A stretch of DNA of 64,000 nucleotides from Aedoeadaptatus nemausensis (GCF_903819165.1 NZ_CAIJCS010000019.1:248001-312000), one strand, 5' to 3'; positions 1-6,590 are shown, numbered from the stretch's first letter. A program made the numbers and translations. The notes: generated by a model not told the origin, from the letters alone.

Positions 1-439
1 CCTTTTGATCGCGTATGGTAAAGATATCCGCCAGAGTTTGTGTGGGGTGAGCATGATCACCGTCCCCTGCGTTAATAAGGGGCATATTTTTAAGAACGCC
101 TACGGTCTCCGATTGAGTGTAGGGCACGGGATGGCGCATAGCACAAATATCGGCATATTGATCCACAATATGGAGCGTGTCCCTTACAGTTTCGCCCTTC
201 GCCATAGACGATACCTTCACATCGCCTAAATGAAGCACCTGCCCGCCTAAGCGGTACATGGCAGCATCGAAGGACATACGGGTCCTGGTCGAGGGCTCAA
301 AAAAAAGACTGGCTAAAATCTTTCCATCACACGCATGGGCATAGGACGATGGATTTTTTGCAATATCTGCTGCCAGTCTGAATAAATCATCATACTCTCT
401 TTCGTTGAAGTCACTCGGTTCTATAAAATGTCTGAGCAT
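1..439 (-). CDS. pyrB: Aspartate carbamoyltransferase catalytic subunit, N-terminal part (cut by window edge)
   Basis: Condenses carbamoyl phosphate with aspartate, the first committed step of pyrimidine synthesis. The reading frame stays open from an ATG at 439 to the window edge, so about 146 codons of the roughly 310 expected are present. The carbamoyl-phosphate loop FFEPSTRTR lies near residues 46-54, an RHPV segment near 102, and HPTQTLADI near 130; these are hallmarks of the ATCase/OTCase fold, and the surrounding sequence favours ATCase over OTCase. A GGAGG ribosome binding site lies four bases before the ATG. An intrinsic terminator-like hairpin ends 13 bases upstream of the start, so expression is probably controlled by attenuation. 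pyrF and pyrE lie far away at 53.4-54.8 kb, so the pathway genes are not in one operon here. Confidence 0.93.
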   Translation of the reverse strand, partial: MLRHFIEPSDFNEREYDDLFRLAADIAKNPSSYAHACDGKILASLFFEPSTRTRMSFDAAMYRLGGQVLHLGDVKVSSMAKGETVRDTLHIVDQYADICAMRHPVPYTQSETVGVLKNMPLINAGDGDHAHPTQTLADIFTIRDQK

Positions 440-451
440 ACGGCCTCCTAT

Positions 452-478
452 AAAAAAAGCTTTTATCGTCGATAAAAG
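452..478 (-). terminator. Attenuator-like terminator hairpin just before pyrB
   Basis: Read on the minus strand, an 8-bp perfect stem CTTTTATC/GATAAAAG with a three-base loop is followed by seven or more U residues and then, within 13 bases, by the pyrB ribosome binding site and ATG. A complete intrinsic terminator between the promoter (576-604) and the gene it serves is the signature of transcription attenuation. Leader hairpins upstream (about 470-560) could provide the alternative fold. A convincing PyrR box was not found, so the sensing mechanism is open. Confidence 0.72.
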
Positions 479-575
479 GCACAAAGAGAGACCTCTCCCC
501 TCGGGGAAAGGTATATTCTGTTTTGCAACCTTTTTAGTGTCTCGCACTAAATTAAAAGTATCATTTCTAAAACAT

Positions 576-604
576 AGTTTACGCTTAATCCCTTCGTTCG
601 TCAA
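576..604 (-). promoter_or_regulatory. Promoter of pyrB
   Basis: Minus-strand TTGACG (599-604), 17-base spacer and TAAACT (576-581). Predicted transcription start is near 569, giving a leader of about 130 bases that contains the hairpin TTTAGTG/CACTAAA and the attenuator at 452-478. Confidence 0.65.
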
Positions 605-636
605 GAACGAGAGGCCTTTTCTTTAAAAATTGCGCA

Positions 637-663
637 TAAAAAAAGATCCGGCGAACCGGATCT
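637..663 (-). terminator. Intrinsic terminator of the 6S-like RNA
   Basis: Perfect 8-bp stem AGATCCGG/CCGGATCT with a four-base loop, followed on the minus strand by seven U residues. Confidence 0.85.
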
Positions 664-847
664 TGGAATCCCGCCCGGCCGGACTTCGTATAATTCAGAC
701 CCGCCCTTACTGTAAGGTGGGTAATCTGTTAACTACTTCTAACTTCCACTCGGTGGAGGCTTGTTATAGGTAACTAAACACGATTTCCCGTGTCTGATTT
801 GTCGGTTGAATTAACAGAAGTAATCGAACCGGGCAGGAAAATTTCTT
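637..847 (-). ncRNA. Free-standing structured RNA of about 210 nt, 6S RNA (SsrS) candidate
   Basis: The unit has its own promoter (TTGATA at 877-882, 17-base spacer, TATAAT at 854-859) and its own intrinsic terminator (644-663 plus a U-tract). It contains no open reading frame of note. The ends can pair: CCTGCCCGG near the 5' end with CCGGGCGGG near the 3' end give a 9-bp GC-rich closing stem with one G-U pair. Internal hairpins include ACACG/CGTGT, TCCAC/GTGGA and CCTTA/TAAGG; the last sits on the 3' side just inside the closing stem, where 6S RNAs carry a small hairpin. Known 6S RNAs are long, about 180-200 nt, largely double-stranded rods with a central bubble that bind housekeeping RNA polymerase. 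The match is by architecture, not by sequence identity. SRP RNA, tmRNA and RNase P RNA were considered and do not fit. Confidence 0.5.
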
Positions 848-853
848 ATCTAC

Positions 854-882
854 ATTATAATACGACGTCTCTTAATTATCAA
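854..882 (-). promoter_or_regulatory. Promoter of the 6S-like RNA
   Basis: Minus-strand TTGATA (877-882), 17-base spacer, perfect TATAAT (854-859). It lies between the end of the OsmC-like gene and the RNA, so the RNA is an independent transcription unit. The 470 bases between 440 and 909 are fully accounted for by this RNA, the pyrB promoter and the pyrB leader. Confidence 0.72.
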
Positions 883-909
883 GGCGATGGATTTTCTCCG
901 CCCTCAATC

Positions 910-1416
910 TTAGAGCACCCATTCAATAAGAAGCTCCACAGGCCTTGCATCGGAAACCAGCCGGTAAATAGGATTGGCTTCCTGTGCCCCTCGAATCATT
1001 TCGTTCATTTCCTCGGGATCACCGTCTCCGTAATAAAATAATTTTACCTGAATCTCCTCAATATCGGCGGGATCGTCGTAGCCCCTCACGGGAATCATGC
1101 GCAAGGGATTGGTGATCTTTGCGCGCACGAGCCCTTCTATTTCGTCGAGAAGGATCCCTTTTGATTTAAGCTCTTTTACCGATGTAAAGAGAATGGATGA
1201 GAGAAAGCTCCCTAAAAAATAGGATATACTCGTCACTTTTTCGTATTCATTGTCGAAACTTACCGTATCACCTACGGAAAGTTCCACACGATCCGTATAG
1301 AGTTTCACATCTTTTAAATCGGGATAGGTTCCCCGCATGCTCATTTCAAAATAACGGGCCTCCGCCGGTTTTTCTTCTCGCTTTGCCACAGAAGAGAGAA
1401 TCTCCTTATTTTTCAT
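910..1416 (-). CDS. OsmC-like fold protein lacking the catalytic cysteines
   Basis: 168-residue protein with the overall pattern of the OsmC/Ohr superfamily: an N-terminal beta-rich part, a central helix around FLGSFLSSILF (about residues 67-77) and a C-terminal segment NPIYRLVSDARP (about 147-158). In OsmC and Ohr peroxidases the central helix and the C-terminal segment each carry a cysteine that reduces peroxides. Here those places hold Phe and Tyr, and the protein has no cysteine at all, so peroxidase activity is not expected. It is the last gene of a four-gene operon and overlaps the upstream core-MetE gene by 11 bases, implying translational coupling and a shared role. Function unknown; the fold assignment is by eye. 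Confidence 0.6.
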   Translation of the reverse strand: MKNKEILSSVAKREEKPAEARYFEMSMRGTYPDLKDVKLYTDRVELSVGDTVSFDNEYEKVTSISYFLGSFLSSILFTSVKELKSKGILLDEIEGLVRAKITNPLRMIPVRGYDDPADIEEIQVKLFYYGDGDPEEMNEMIRGAQEANPIYRLVSDARPVELLIEWVL

Positions 1417-2572
1417 AACAACTTCTCAATTCCTTTTTCACCGATTGTAAAACGGAAAGTTTTTCCTCAATATGGGCGAGTTCATTTACCGGCTTTTTAG
1501 CGAATGTGGCGAAGCCGCAATCGGGATTGAGCATAATCTGCTCAGGCGGCAGATAATTCATAACCTCTTCCACGCGCTCGATAATAGCTTCTTCCGATTC
1601 CGTGGCGTCTTGCCTCGGGTTCATTACGCCGAGGCCCAGTGTAGCCCGCTCGAAGATCTTCTTATTCTCGAAAAGGGAGGCAATGTCCCCTGCCCGATCC
1701 GTAGAATATTCCAGGAAATAAATATCCGCCTTCACCGCCTCGAAAAGTTCGAGAAGGGGGGTATAAGATCCCGTCAAGAGAATGGTCTCATCCTTGCTCC
1801 AGTTACCGCGGCAAACGTGGAGGGCGGCGCGGGATTTTTCCCGATCCACCGACGCCAAGACTTCCTTAATTAATCCCGTGGCGAAAATAAGCTCTTCCGT
1901 CGGGTCCTTCTTTTCCGAAAGAGAGGCGCACATAAAGGTGCGGGTATGGGCCGGAGAAAAGACAACTTCTGTGAGGACCGGCTCGTCGAATTGGATAATG
2001 TCCACGCCCTCTTCCTGCAGTTCCCGAATTTCCTCTTTAAAAATGGCCACCACATCGGCGCCGAGCTCTTCTTTGGAATCATAATAACCGTCGGAAAGGC
2101 CTTTAAGCCACATGGATCGGGTTACGAGATAGGGACCCGGAAGAGTGATTTTCTTTTTGCTCCCGGTCATGCGTTTCATGGCCCGCAGTTCTTCCAAAAC
2201 CATGGGCTTATCCCGGGTCACTTTCCCGGCGCAAATAGCGTTTTTTATACTGTTGGCGGGCACGTCTAAAATAGAGAGCATATCTTCATAGGCTTTCTTA
2301 TCTTCGATATAGGGGAGCATATCGCTCATGCTCATCATCTTCACGCCGCCTAAGGCGCCGGCGATAAAGGACACGTAATTATCTCTGGAAAGTTCGCCGC
2401 AGGTAATGTAATCCACATCGTATGCGTCTTGAAGCTTTACCACTTTTTCAGTTGCCTCTTCCACCATCTTGTCGTACTCTTCCCGGCTCATTCGGCCCTT
2501 GTCCACATCGCGAACGGCCTTTAATAGGGCATTGCCTCTCGGCATAGAGCCCATAAGGGATACTTCAAACAT
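1406..2572 (-). CDS. Cobalamin-independent methionine synthase family protein, core (C-terminal domain only) type
   Basis: 388 residues, equivalent to the C-terminal catalytic barrel of MetE, without the N-terminal half of the usual ~750-residue enzyme. The zinc and homocysteine ligands of MetE have visible counterparts: His and Cys in ALHVCRGNW, Glu in YFLEYSTDRAG, and Cys in LNPDCGFAT. Zinc-dependent methyl transfer to a thiol is therefore plausible. Single-domain enzymes of this family (core-MetE, MesD, archaeal MetE) do not use methyltetrahydrofolate polyglutamate in the same way as full MetE and often take methyl groups from other donors. Operon context (acyl-CoA dehydrogenase homologue, PhnD-like protein, OsmC-like protein) suggests a dedicated methyl donor or sulfur compound; that is inference. 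A GGAGG site precedes the ATG. Confidence 0.85.
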   Translation of the reverse strand: MFEVSLMGSMPRGNALLKAVRDVDKGRMSREEYDKMVEEATEKVVKLQDAYDVDYITCGELSRDNYVSFIAGALGGVKMMSMSDMLPYIEDKKAYEDMLSILDVPANSIKNAICAGKVTRDKPMVLEELRAMKRMTGSKKKITLPGPYLVTRSMWLKGLSDGYYDSKEELGADVVAIFKEEIRELQEEGVDIIQFDEPVLTEVVFSPAHTRTFMCASLSEKKDPTEELIFATGLIKEVLASVDREKSRAALHVCRGNWSKDETILLTGSYTPLLELFEAVKADIYFLEYSTDRAGDIASLFENKKIFERATLGLGVMNPRQDATESEEAIIERVEEVMNYLPPEQIMLNPDCGFATFAKKPVNELAHIEEKLSVLQSVKKELRSCYEK

Positions 2573-2589
2573 GAATACCTCCTTAATAA

Positions 2590-2618
2590 GGAAAGCCCAC
2601 CCTTTGATGGGCGGGCTC
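2590..2618 (-). other. Intercistronic hairpin between the PhnD-like and MetE-like genes
   Basis: In the 57-base gap an imperfect hairpin AGCCCGCCC/GGGTGGGCT with one mismatch can form on the minus-strand transcript, followed by only a few U residues. It may be a weak terminator that lowers expression of the two downstream genes, or an mRNA-stabilising structure. No other signal is visible in the gap except the MetE-like ribosome binding site. Confidence 0.4.
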
Positions 2619-2629
2619 TCTGTTTCTTC

Positions 2630-3451
2630 TTAGATTTCGAAGAAGTTCATATAGTCTACTGCTTTACGAATCTCTTCAAAGTTTGTGGTACGACCGGGTA
2701 CCCATTCTTTCAGGCCTTCCAGGTCGAGGATTTCTTTGTCTCGTTCCCTGGAATAATCCATGGTCAGCAAGACATCGTCGAATGCTTTTAAGTCTTCGTC
2801 GGCGACATCTTCGTGGGCGGTGAAGATGCAGTGGTCAAAGGAATTGGTTTTGCCGATAACTTCCAATTGATTGCCGTCTACGGTGCCGTCTTTAACCCAT
2901 GCGTTAAAGTTGCCTTCGATGGCAAAGCCCGCTACATTATCGCCGGCTTCAACGGATTGGATGGCGTCCAGTTCGCCGCCGGTGTGGTCGCCGTCGAGGC
3001 CCACGCCGATATCGTAGCGCACTTCTTCGTAATCCTTACCGAATTCAAGACCTTGTTCCCGCAAGTATTGAATGGGAATCAAGCGCGCTTGAGGGGAGTC
3101 GATGGCGCCGAAGGCGATCTTTTTGCCCTTTAAGTCTTCTACCGATTGAATGCCGCTGCCTTTTTTGGCCACGAGGACCGTGTGGAGATCTCTGTCCGTA
3201 TCTCGCATAAGGCCGTATTTTACTTTGCCGTTGAGGCGAAGTTCGGCTTCACGATTGGCGAGGGGCGAGTTCCACGCCACGTCGATTTCTTTGTCCATAA
3301 GGGCTTTAATTTGGCTGCGATATTCGTCGAAGAATACGGGCTCAATGACGATACCCATATCTTGATCTTCGATGTATTGGCGAATCATATCCCAAATAAC
3401 GGTGATCTTCGGGTCGTAAATTACGGCTCCGACTTTTAATTTAATGGTCAT
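2630..3451 (-). CDS. PhnD/SsuA-type substrate-binding protein without export signal
   Basis: 273 residues resembling periplasmic/lipoprotein phosphonate-binding proteins: an N-terminal lobe with IDVAWNSPLANREAE (about 57-71), the LVAKKGSGIQSVEDLKGKKI hinge (about 92-111) and a second lobe with VAGFAIEGNF. Family members are normally lipoproteins that hand ligand to an ABC permease. Here the protein starts directly at the mature fold, MTIKLKVGAVIYDP, with no signal peptide or lipobox, and no permease or ATPase gene is adjacent. It should therefore sit in the cytosol and act as a ligand sensor, chaperone or enzyme-like binder. It is 27 bases downstream of the acyl-CoA dehydrogenase homologue and upstream of core-MetE. 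Ligand unknown; oxyanion, phosphonate or sulfonate compounds are typical for the family. Confidence 0.8.
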   Translation of the reverse strand: MTIKLKVGAVIYDPKITVIWDMIRQYIEDQDMGIVIEPVFFDEYRSQIKALMDKEIDVAWNSPLANREAELRLNGKVKYGLMRDTDRDLHTVLVAKKGSGIQSVEDLKGKKIAFGAIDSPQARLIPIQYLREQGLEFGKDYEEVRYDIGVGLDGDHTGGELDAIQSVEAGDNVAGFAIEGNFNAWVKDGTVDGNQLEVIGKTNSFDHCIFTAHEDVADEDLKAFDDVLLTMDYSRERDKEILDLEGLKEWVPGRTTNFEEIRKAVDYMNFFEI

Positions 3452-3478
3452 TCTATGCTCCTAAACTGATTTCTGTTT

Positions 3479-4609
3479 TTACGGAATCATTTGTCCCGTT
3501 AAGACGCTGCCGATCCATTGATGCAAAATGTCGAGACTGGGCGCCATAACTTGTCCTGCAAGGGCATCTGCAAAGTAGTGAGCGAAGTCTCTGAATTGAC
3601 TGTACGCACGGCCGCCGCCTACTTGCATACCGAGCTTGCCGCTTTCCGTTACATTTTCGATGGCGATAACGCGAGCGGAAAGAATCTTCGCAAGGGCATC
3701 TTCGTCGCCGCGACGAGCTGCAAGAGCTGCTTCGCGAGTAGCGGAAACGCCTGCAAATGCGTTGTTGTAAATGGTGGAAAGGTGAAGTTTGATCGTATCC
3801 ACTTCAGACAATTTGCTTCCGTCGGGGAAGGTTCTGTCGGTAGCGTGCATAATGGCTTCGTTGGAAATAGCCACGTTCAAGCCGCTGTAAACCGATGCGA
3901 GACCTTGGATGAAAAGAGGTGCGACGAGGGTAAGGATTTGTTCCATACCGGAGTTGTTGTCGCCGGTGCGATACATTTCGTCGAGTTCCATATTGTCCAT
4001 GTACATGGGGCAGGAAACATTGCCTCTTAAGCCGATGCCGTTCCAGCGTTCCATCTTAAATTCCAAGCCTTCGCTTTCGATGGGAACACAGAAGTTGTCG
4101 GTGTCGGCACGGCCTTCGCCTGTTTTGGCGATAACCATGTAATAAGATGCGTATTCCGCAGAGGTAACCATGCTCTTGGAGCCGTTAAGGAGCCATTTGT
4201 CGCCCTTCTTTTCTGCAGTTGTTTCGGGATAGTAGAAGCTTACGCCGCTTCCGGATTCGGAGTATGCCAGGGCGAGGGTTTTGCCTTCTTCTACAACTTC
4301 TTTTACAATTTTTTGTTTTAATTCTTCCTTACCTGCATTGAGTACGATGTTCAAAGCCACATTGTGCATCATGTAGGTTAAGCCGACCGTTGCCGATTTT
4401 TCGGAGAATGCGCGAATAATTTCCGAGTGATCGTAAATATCGCCGCCTAATCCGCCCATTTCTTTAGGAATTAATAATTTTAAGTAGCCTTCTTTTTTAA
4501 GTTCGTCGTAGATGCCTGCCGGGAACTCTACCTTTTCAGAAAGTTCTCTTGCAACAGGCGCAATATGTTTTTCGGCAAATTCTTTTGCACCATTGTAGTA
4601 TTCCATCAT
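3479..4609 (-). CDS. Acyl-CoA dehydrogenase superfamily flavoprotein, atypical
   Basis: 376 residues with the acyl-CoA dehydrogenase layout: N-terminal helical domain, flavin-binding middle strand domain (ALAYSESGSG near 112-121 and NGSKSMVTSAEYASYYMVIA near 141-160), and C-terminal helical bundle. In classical short- and medium-chain enzymes the C-terminal bundle ends with an IYEGT motif carrying the catalytic glutamate. At the equivalent place this protein reads VMAPSLDIL, so that base is absent. Loss of this residue is seen in superfamily members that act on other substrates, such as the DszC/SfnB-type flavin enzymes. First gene of the four-gene operon, with a promoter and a predicted structured leader immediately upstream and a clear AGGAGG site. 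The first Met of MMEYY is used here; the second is also possible. Confidence 0.85.
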   Translation of the reverse strand: MMEYYNGAKEFAEKHIAPVARELSEKVEFPAGIYDELKKEGYLKLLIPKEMGGLGGDIYDHSEIIRAFSEKSATVGLTYMMHNVALNIVLNAGKEELKQKIVKEVVEEGKTLALAYSESGSGVSFYYPETTAEKKGDKWLLNGSKSMVTSAEYASYYMVIAKTGEGRADTDNFCVPIESEGLEFKMERWNGIGLRGNVSCPMYMDNMELDEMYRTGDNNSGMEQILTLVAPLFIQGLASVYSGLNVAISNEAIMHATDRTFPDGSKLSEVDTIKLHLSTIYNNAFAGVSATREAALAARRGDEDALAKILSARVIAIENVTESGKLGMQVGGGRAYSQFRDFAHYFADALAGQVMAPSLDILHQWIGSVLTGQMIP

Positions 4610-4624
4610 TTCCTCCTTATAAAT

Positions 4625-4690
4625 AAAATGACTCCTTCAGTTGCCGTGGGTTCGTTTTCCCAAATGCTAACTGAATCTCTACGGACTCAC
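4625..4690 (-). promoter_or_regulatory. Predicted pseudoknotted leader RNA, possible riboswitch, of the flavoenzyme/core-MetE operon
   Basis: On the minus-strand transcript TTCAGTT (4669-4675) pairs perfectly with AACTGAA (4636-4642), enclosing a TGGG/CCCA hairpin (4659-4662 with 4647-4650). In addition CCGT (4681-4684), outside the first helix, can pair with ACGG (4644-4647) inside it, which makes an H-type pseudoknot; the last base of ACGG is shared with the hairpin, so the two helices may compete. The element starts at the predicted transcription start and ends about 20 bases before the ribosome binding site. Size and position are those of small translational riboswitches such as SAM-II, SAM-III or preQ1 types. 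A short stretch ACGGCAACTG recalls the SAM-I core, but the rest of that consensus is missing. Class and ligand are unknown. Confidence 0.45.
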
Positions 4691-4694
4691 CATA

Positions 4695-4723
4695 GTTTTA
4701 GCAGAAATTACGGAAAGCTTCAA
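4695..4723 (-). promoter_or_regulatory. Promoter of the flavoenzyme/PhnD-like/core-MetE/OsmC-like operon
   Basis: Minus-strand TTGAAG (4718-4723), 17-base spacer, TAAAAC (4695-4700). The predicted start near 4688 coincides with the 5' edge of the pseudoknot element, so nearly the whole leader is the structured RNA plus the ribosome binding site. Confidence 0.55.
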
Positions 4724-4849
4724 CGGAAAAATTTTTCGATTTTCTCTGTTTTACTTGACAAATGACTGTCTTAAGCCATCTCTCGCCTTATATTTTAATT
4801 TATAATGTGAATCTTTTTATATAGATTATTTCTATAGTATCTATTCTTC

Positions 4850-5689
4850 TTATATAATACAAAAGCTTTTCGGCACTTCGGAACGGAAAACCATCGCCTT
4901 CCCGCTTCGAGGATGAATGATTTTCACAGATTCTACGTAAAGGTGAACCGTTCCCTCTCCGCCGCCGTAAAGCTCGTCGCCGACGATAGGGTGACCTATA
5001 TGGGCCATGTGGCAGCGAATCTGATGGCAGCGCCCGGTTTCGAGAGTCAATCTTACGAGGGAATTTTCGCCGGTATTTAAAGGCGCGTAATGAGTAATGG
5101 CCTTCTGCCCGTCCTCACGAACAACTCGCACGAGAGATCGCTCCCCGGGGCCCATGGGAGCGTCCACGGTTCCCCCTTCGGCCACTGTTCCCCGCACAAG
5201 CGCCACATAAGTCTTACTTTCCGTATGATGGTCCACGAGTTTTAAATAGGCGTAGGGATTTTTGCATACGAGCAACACGCCGGTGGTTTCCTTATCGAGC
5301 CTTCCGAGCATGCGCACTTTTCGCTTTAAATCGATGGTCTCAAAATAACCTGCGATTTCGTTGGCCAGCGTTCCCTCGGGATACATTTTGCAGGGCATGG
5401 AGGGAATGACGCCCTTTTCGATGACGAGAAGGTCTTCGTCTTCATAGAGTTTCTTCTGACGAAAGGGACTCGGCGAAAGATCCGTAGACTCTTCCTCGAA
5501 ATCCACGGTGATCTCGTCATCGGCATTTAAAGGGCTCGTTCGAAAAAGCACTTCCTCTCCCCTCTTGACGAGTCCGCCGCGAAAGGAGCGCTTCATCAAT
5601 GTATGGGAAAATCCCGCTCTATTTAAAAAACCGTCGGCTCGCTTATAATCTTTGTCAATTTTAAATTTTAACCGGTCTTTGCTTTCCAT
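4850..5689 (-). CDS. RluA-family pseudouridine synthase
   Basis: Isomerises uridine to pseudouridine in ribosomal or transfer RNA. The signature RLDKETTGVLLV, with the catalytic Asp, lies near residue 130, and the C-terminal RLTLETGRCHQIRCHMAHIGHPIVGD block is typical of the RluA/RluD branch; the RNA target cannot be told from sequence. An N-terminal S4-like segment (about 15-60) is present. A longer frame begins at 5704, but the start at 5689 (MESKDR) is preferred because AGAGGA lies five bases before it. The gene is divergent from nadK with only about 57 bases between the starts, so their promoters must overlap. It may continue transcriptionally into the operon below only weakly, since that operon has its own promoter. 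Confidence 0.87.
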   Translation of the reverse strand: MESKDRLKFKIDKDYKRADGFLNRAGFSHTLMKRSFRGGLVKRGEEVLFRTSPLNADDEITVDFEEESTDLSPSPFRQKKLYEDEDLLVIEKGVIPSMPCKMYPEGTLANEIAGYFETIDLKRKVRMLGRLDKETTGVLLVCKNPYAYLKLVDHHTESKTYVALVRGTVAEGGTVDAPMGPGERSLVRVVREDGQKAITHYAPLNTGENSLVRLTLETGRCHQIRCHMAHIGHPIVGDELYGGGEGTVHLYVESVKIIHPRSGKAMVFRSEVPKSFCII

Positions 5690-5746
5690 TTTTCCTCTTT
5701 TCATTTACCATATTATATGAGTCAAATATTAAGAACGGAGGTGAGT

Positions 5747-6544
5747 ATGAGTAAGATCATCAATATAATTTCCAATTCAAATTTTGAAAGTCGTCGCACG
5801 ACGAAACGTTTAATTCAGAAACTGAAGGAACACCACTTTAATCCTACCACGACGCTCTCGCCAAAAGCGGCCCTTACGATTACAGTGGGCGGCGACGGTG
5901 CCTTTATTAAGGCGGTAAACCGCACGAAATTTTCTTCCACGCCTATCGTAGGCATCAACACGGGCCATTTGGGTTTTTATCAGGAGATCAGCCCCGATAA
6001 GCTCGATGAATTTATCGAAGATTATAAAAATAATCGCTACCATGTGGAGCAGCTGCCCATTTTAAGCGCGGAGATTTTTACCAATCAGAAAAAGTATTAC
6101 GCCCAGGCCATAAACGAAATCGTCTTAAAGGCGCAAAATTCCAAGGTCATCCACATGAATATATTCGTGGATCGCAATCACTTGGAAAAATTTTCCGGGG
6201 ACGGCATGCTCGTCGCGACCCCGTCGGGAAGCAGCGGCTACAATCTTTCCCTCGGAGGGAGCCTCGTCCATCCGGAAGTGGACGCCATGGCCATGACACC
6301 TCTCGCCGGGATTTCTTCCTCGAGCTACCGCTCCATGAAATCTACGATCGTCATTCCGGGCCGACACGTTATCAGCCTCGTGCCCGAACGGCGCTATGCC
6401 AATTCCAATTTAGTCCTGATCGACGGAAGAGAACATAGCTATTCCCAGTTTAAACGCATCAATATTCAATTTTCGGATAAACGCATTAATAAACTCGTCT
6501 TCGAAAATAATTATTGGGAAAATATTAAAAGTAAATTCCTTTAA
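5747..6544 (+). CDS. nadK: NAD kinase
   Basis: Phosphorylates NAD to NADP. The 265-residue protein has the NADK motifs GGDGAFIKAV (near 50-59), NTGHLGFY and the glycine-rich SGSSGYNLSLGG, followed by the beta-sandwich C-terminal domain with LIDGREH. A frame upstream begins at 5717, but GGAGGT followed by four bases and ATG at 5747 fixes the start at MSKIINI. It is slightly shorter than many homologues (270-290 residues), which is normal for clostridial NADK. It ends at a bidirectional terminator shared with the convergent glycosyltransferase gene. Confidence 0.95.
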   Translation: MSKIINIISNSNFESRRTTKRLIQKLKEHHFNPTTTLSPKAALTITVGGDGAFIKAVNRTKFSSTPIVGINTGHLGFYQEISPDKLDEFIEDYKNNRYHVEQLPILSAEIFTNQKKYYAQAINEIVLKAQNSKVIHMNIFVDRNHLEKFSGDGMLVATPSGSSGYNLSLGGSLVHPEVDAMAMTPLAGISSSSYRSMKSTIVIPGRHVISLVPERRYANSNLVLIDGREHSYSQFKRINIQFSDKRINKLVFENNYWENIKSKFL

Positions 6545-6545
6545 A

Positions 6546-6590
6546 AAAAGCCCTTTCCAAAGGAGACTGCACTCCTTCAAAGGGCTTTTA
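6546..6590. terminator. Bidirectional terminator between nadK and the glycosyltransferase gene
   Basis: Long hairpin AAAGCCCTTT/AAAGGGCTTT with an inner AAGGAG/CTCCTT stem; U-rich tails on both strands suit convergent genes. Confidence 0.85.

Noticed and set aside
439-569. PyrR-binding loop in the pyrB leader
   Set aside because: TTTAGTGCGAGACACTAAA has the right stem shape, but the conserved loop bases of the PyrR box are not all there, so no PyrR site is claimed.
637-847. SRP RNA, tmRNA or RNase P RNA reading of the free-standing RNA
   Set aside because: None of the conserved segments (SRP GGAA-loop domain, tmRNA tRNA-like ends and tag frame, RNase P GAGGAAAGUC and ACAGAA) is present; 6S architecture fits better.
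3518-4030. Long plus-strand frame opposite the acyl-CoA dehydrogenase gene
   Set aside because: It lies wholly antisense to a convincing gene, has no ribosome site and no recognisable domain; shadow frame.
4625-4690. SAM-I riboswitch upstream of the core-MetE operon
   Set aside because: A short ACGGCAACTG stretch and an AGAGA recall the SAM-I core, but the element is too small, the four-way junction cannot form, and a pseudoknot fits instead.
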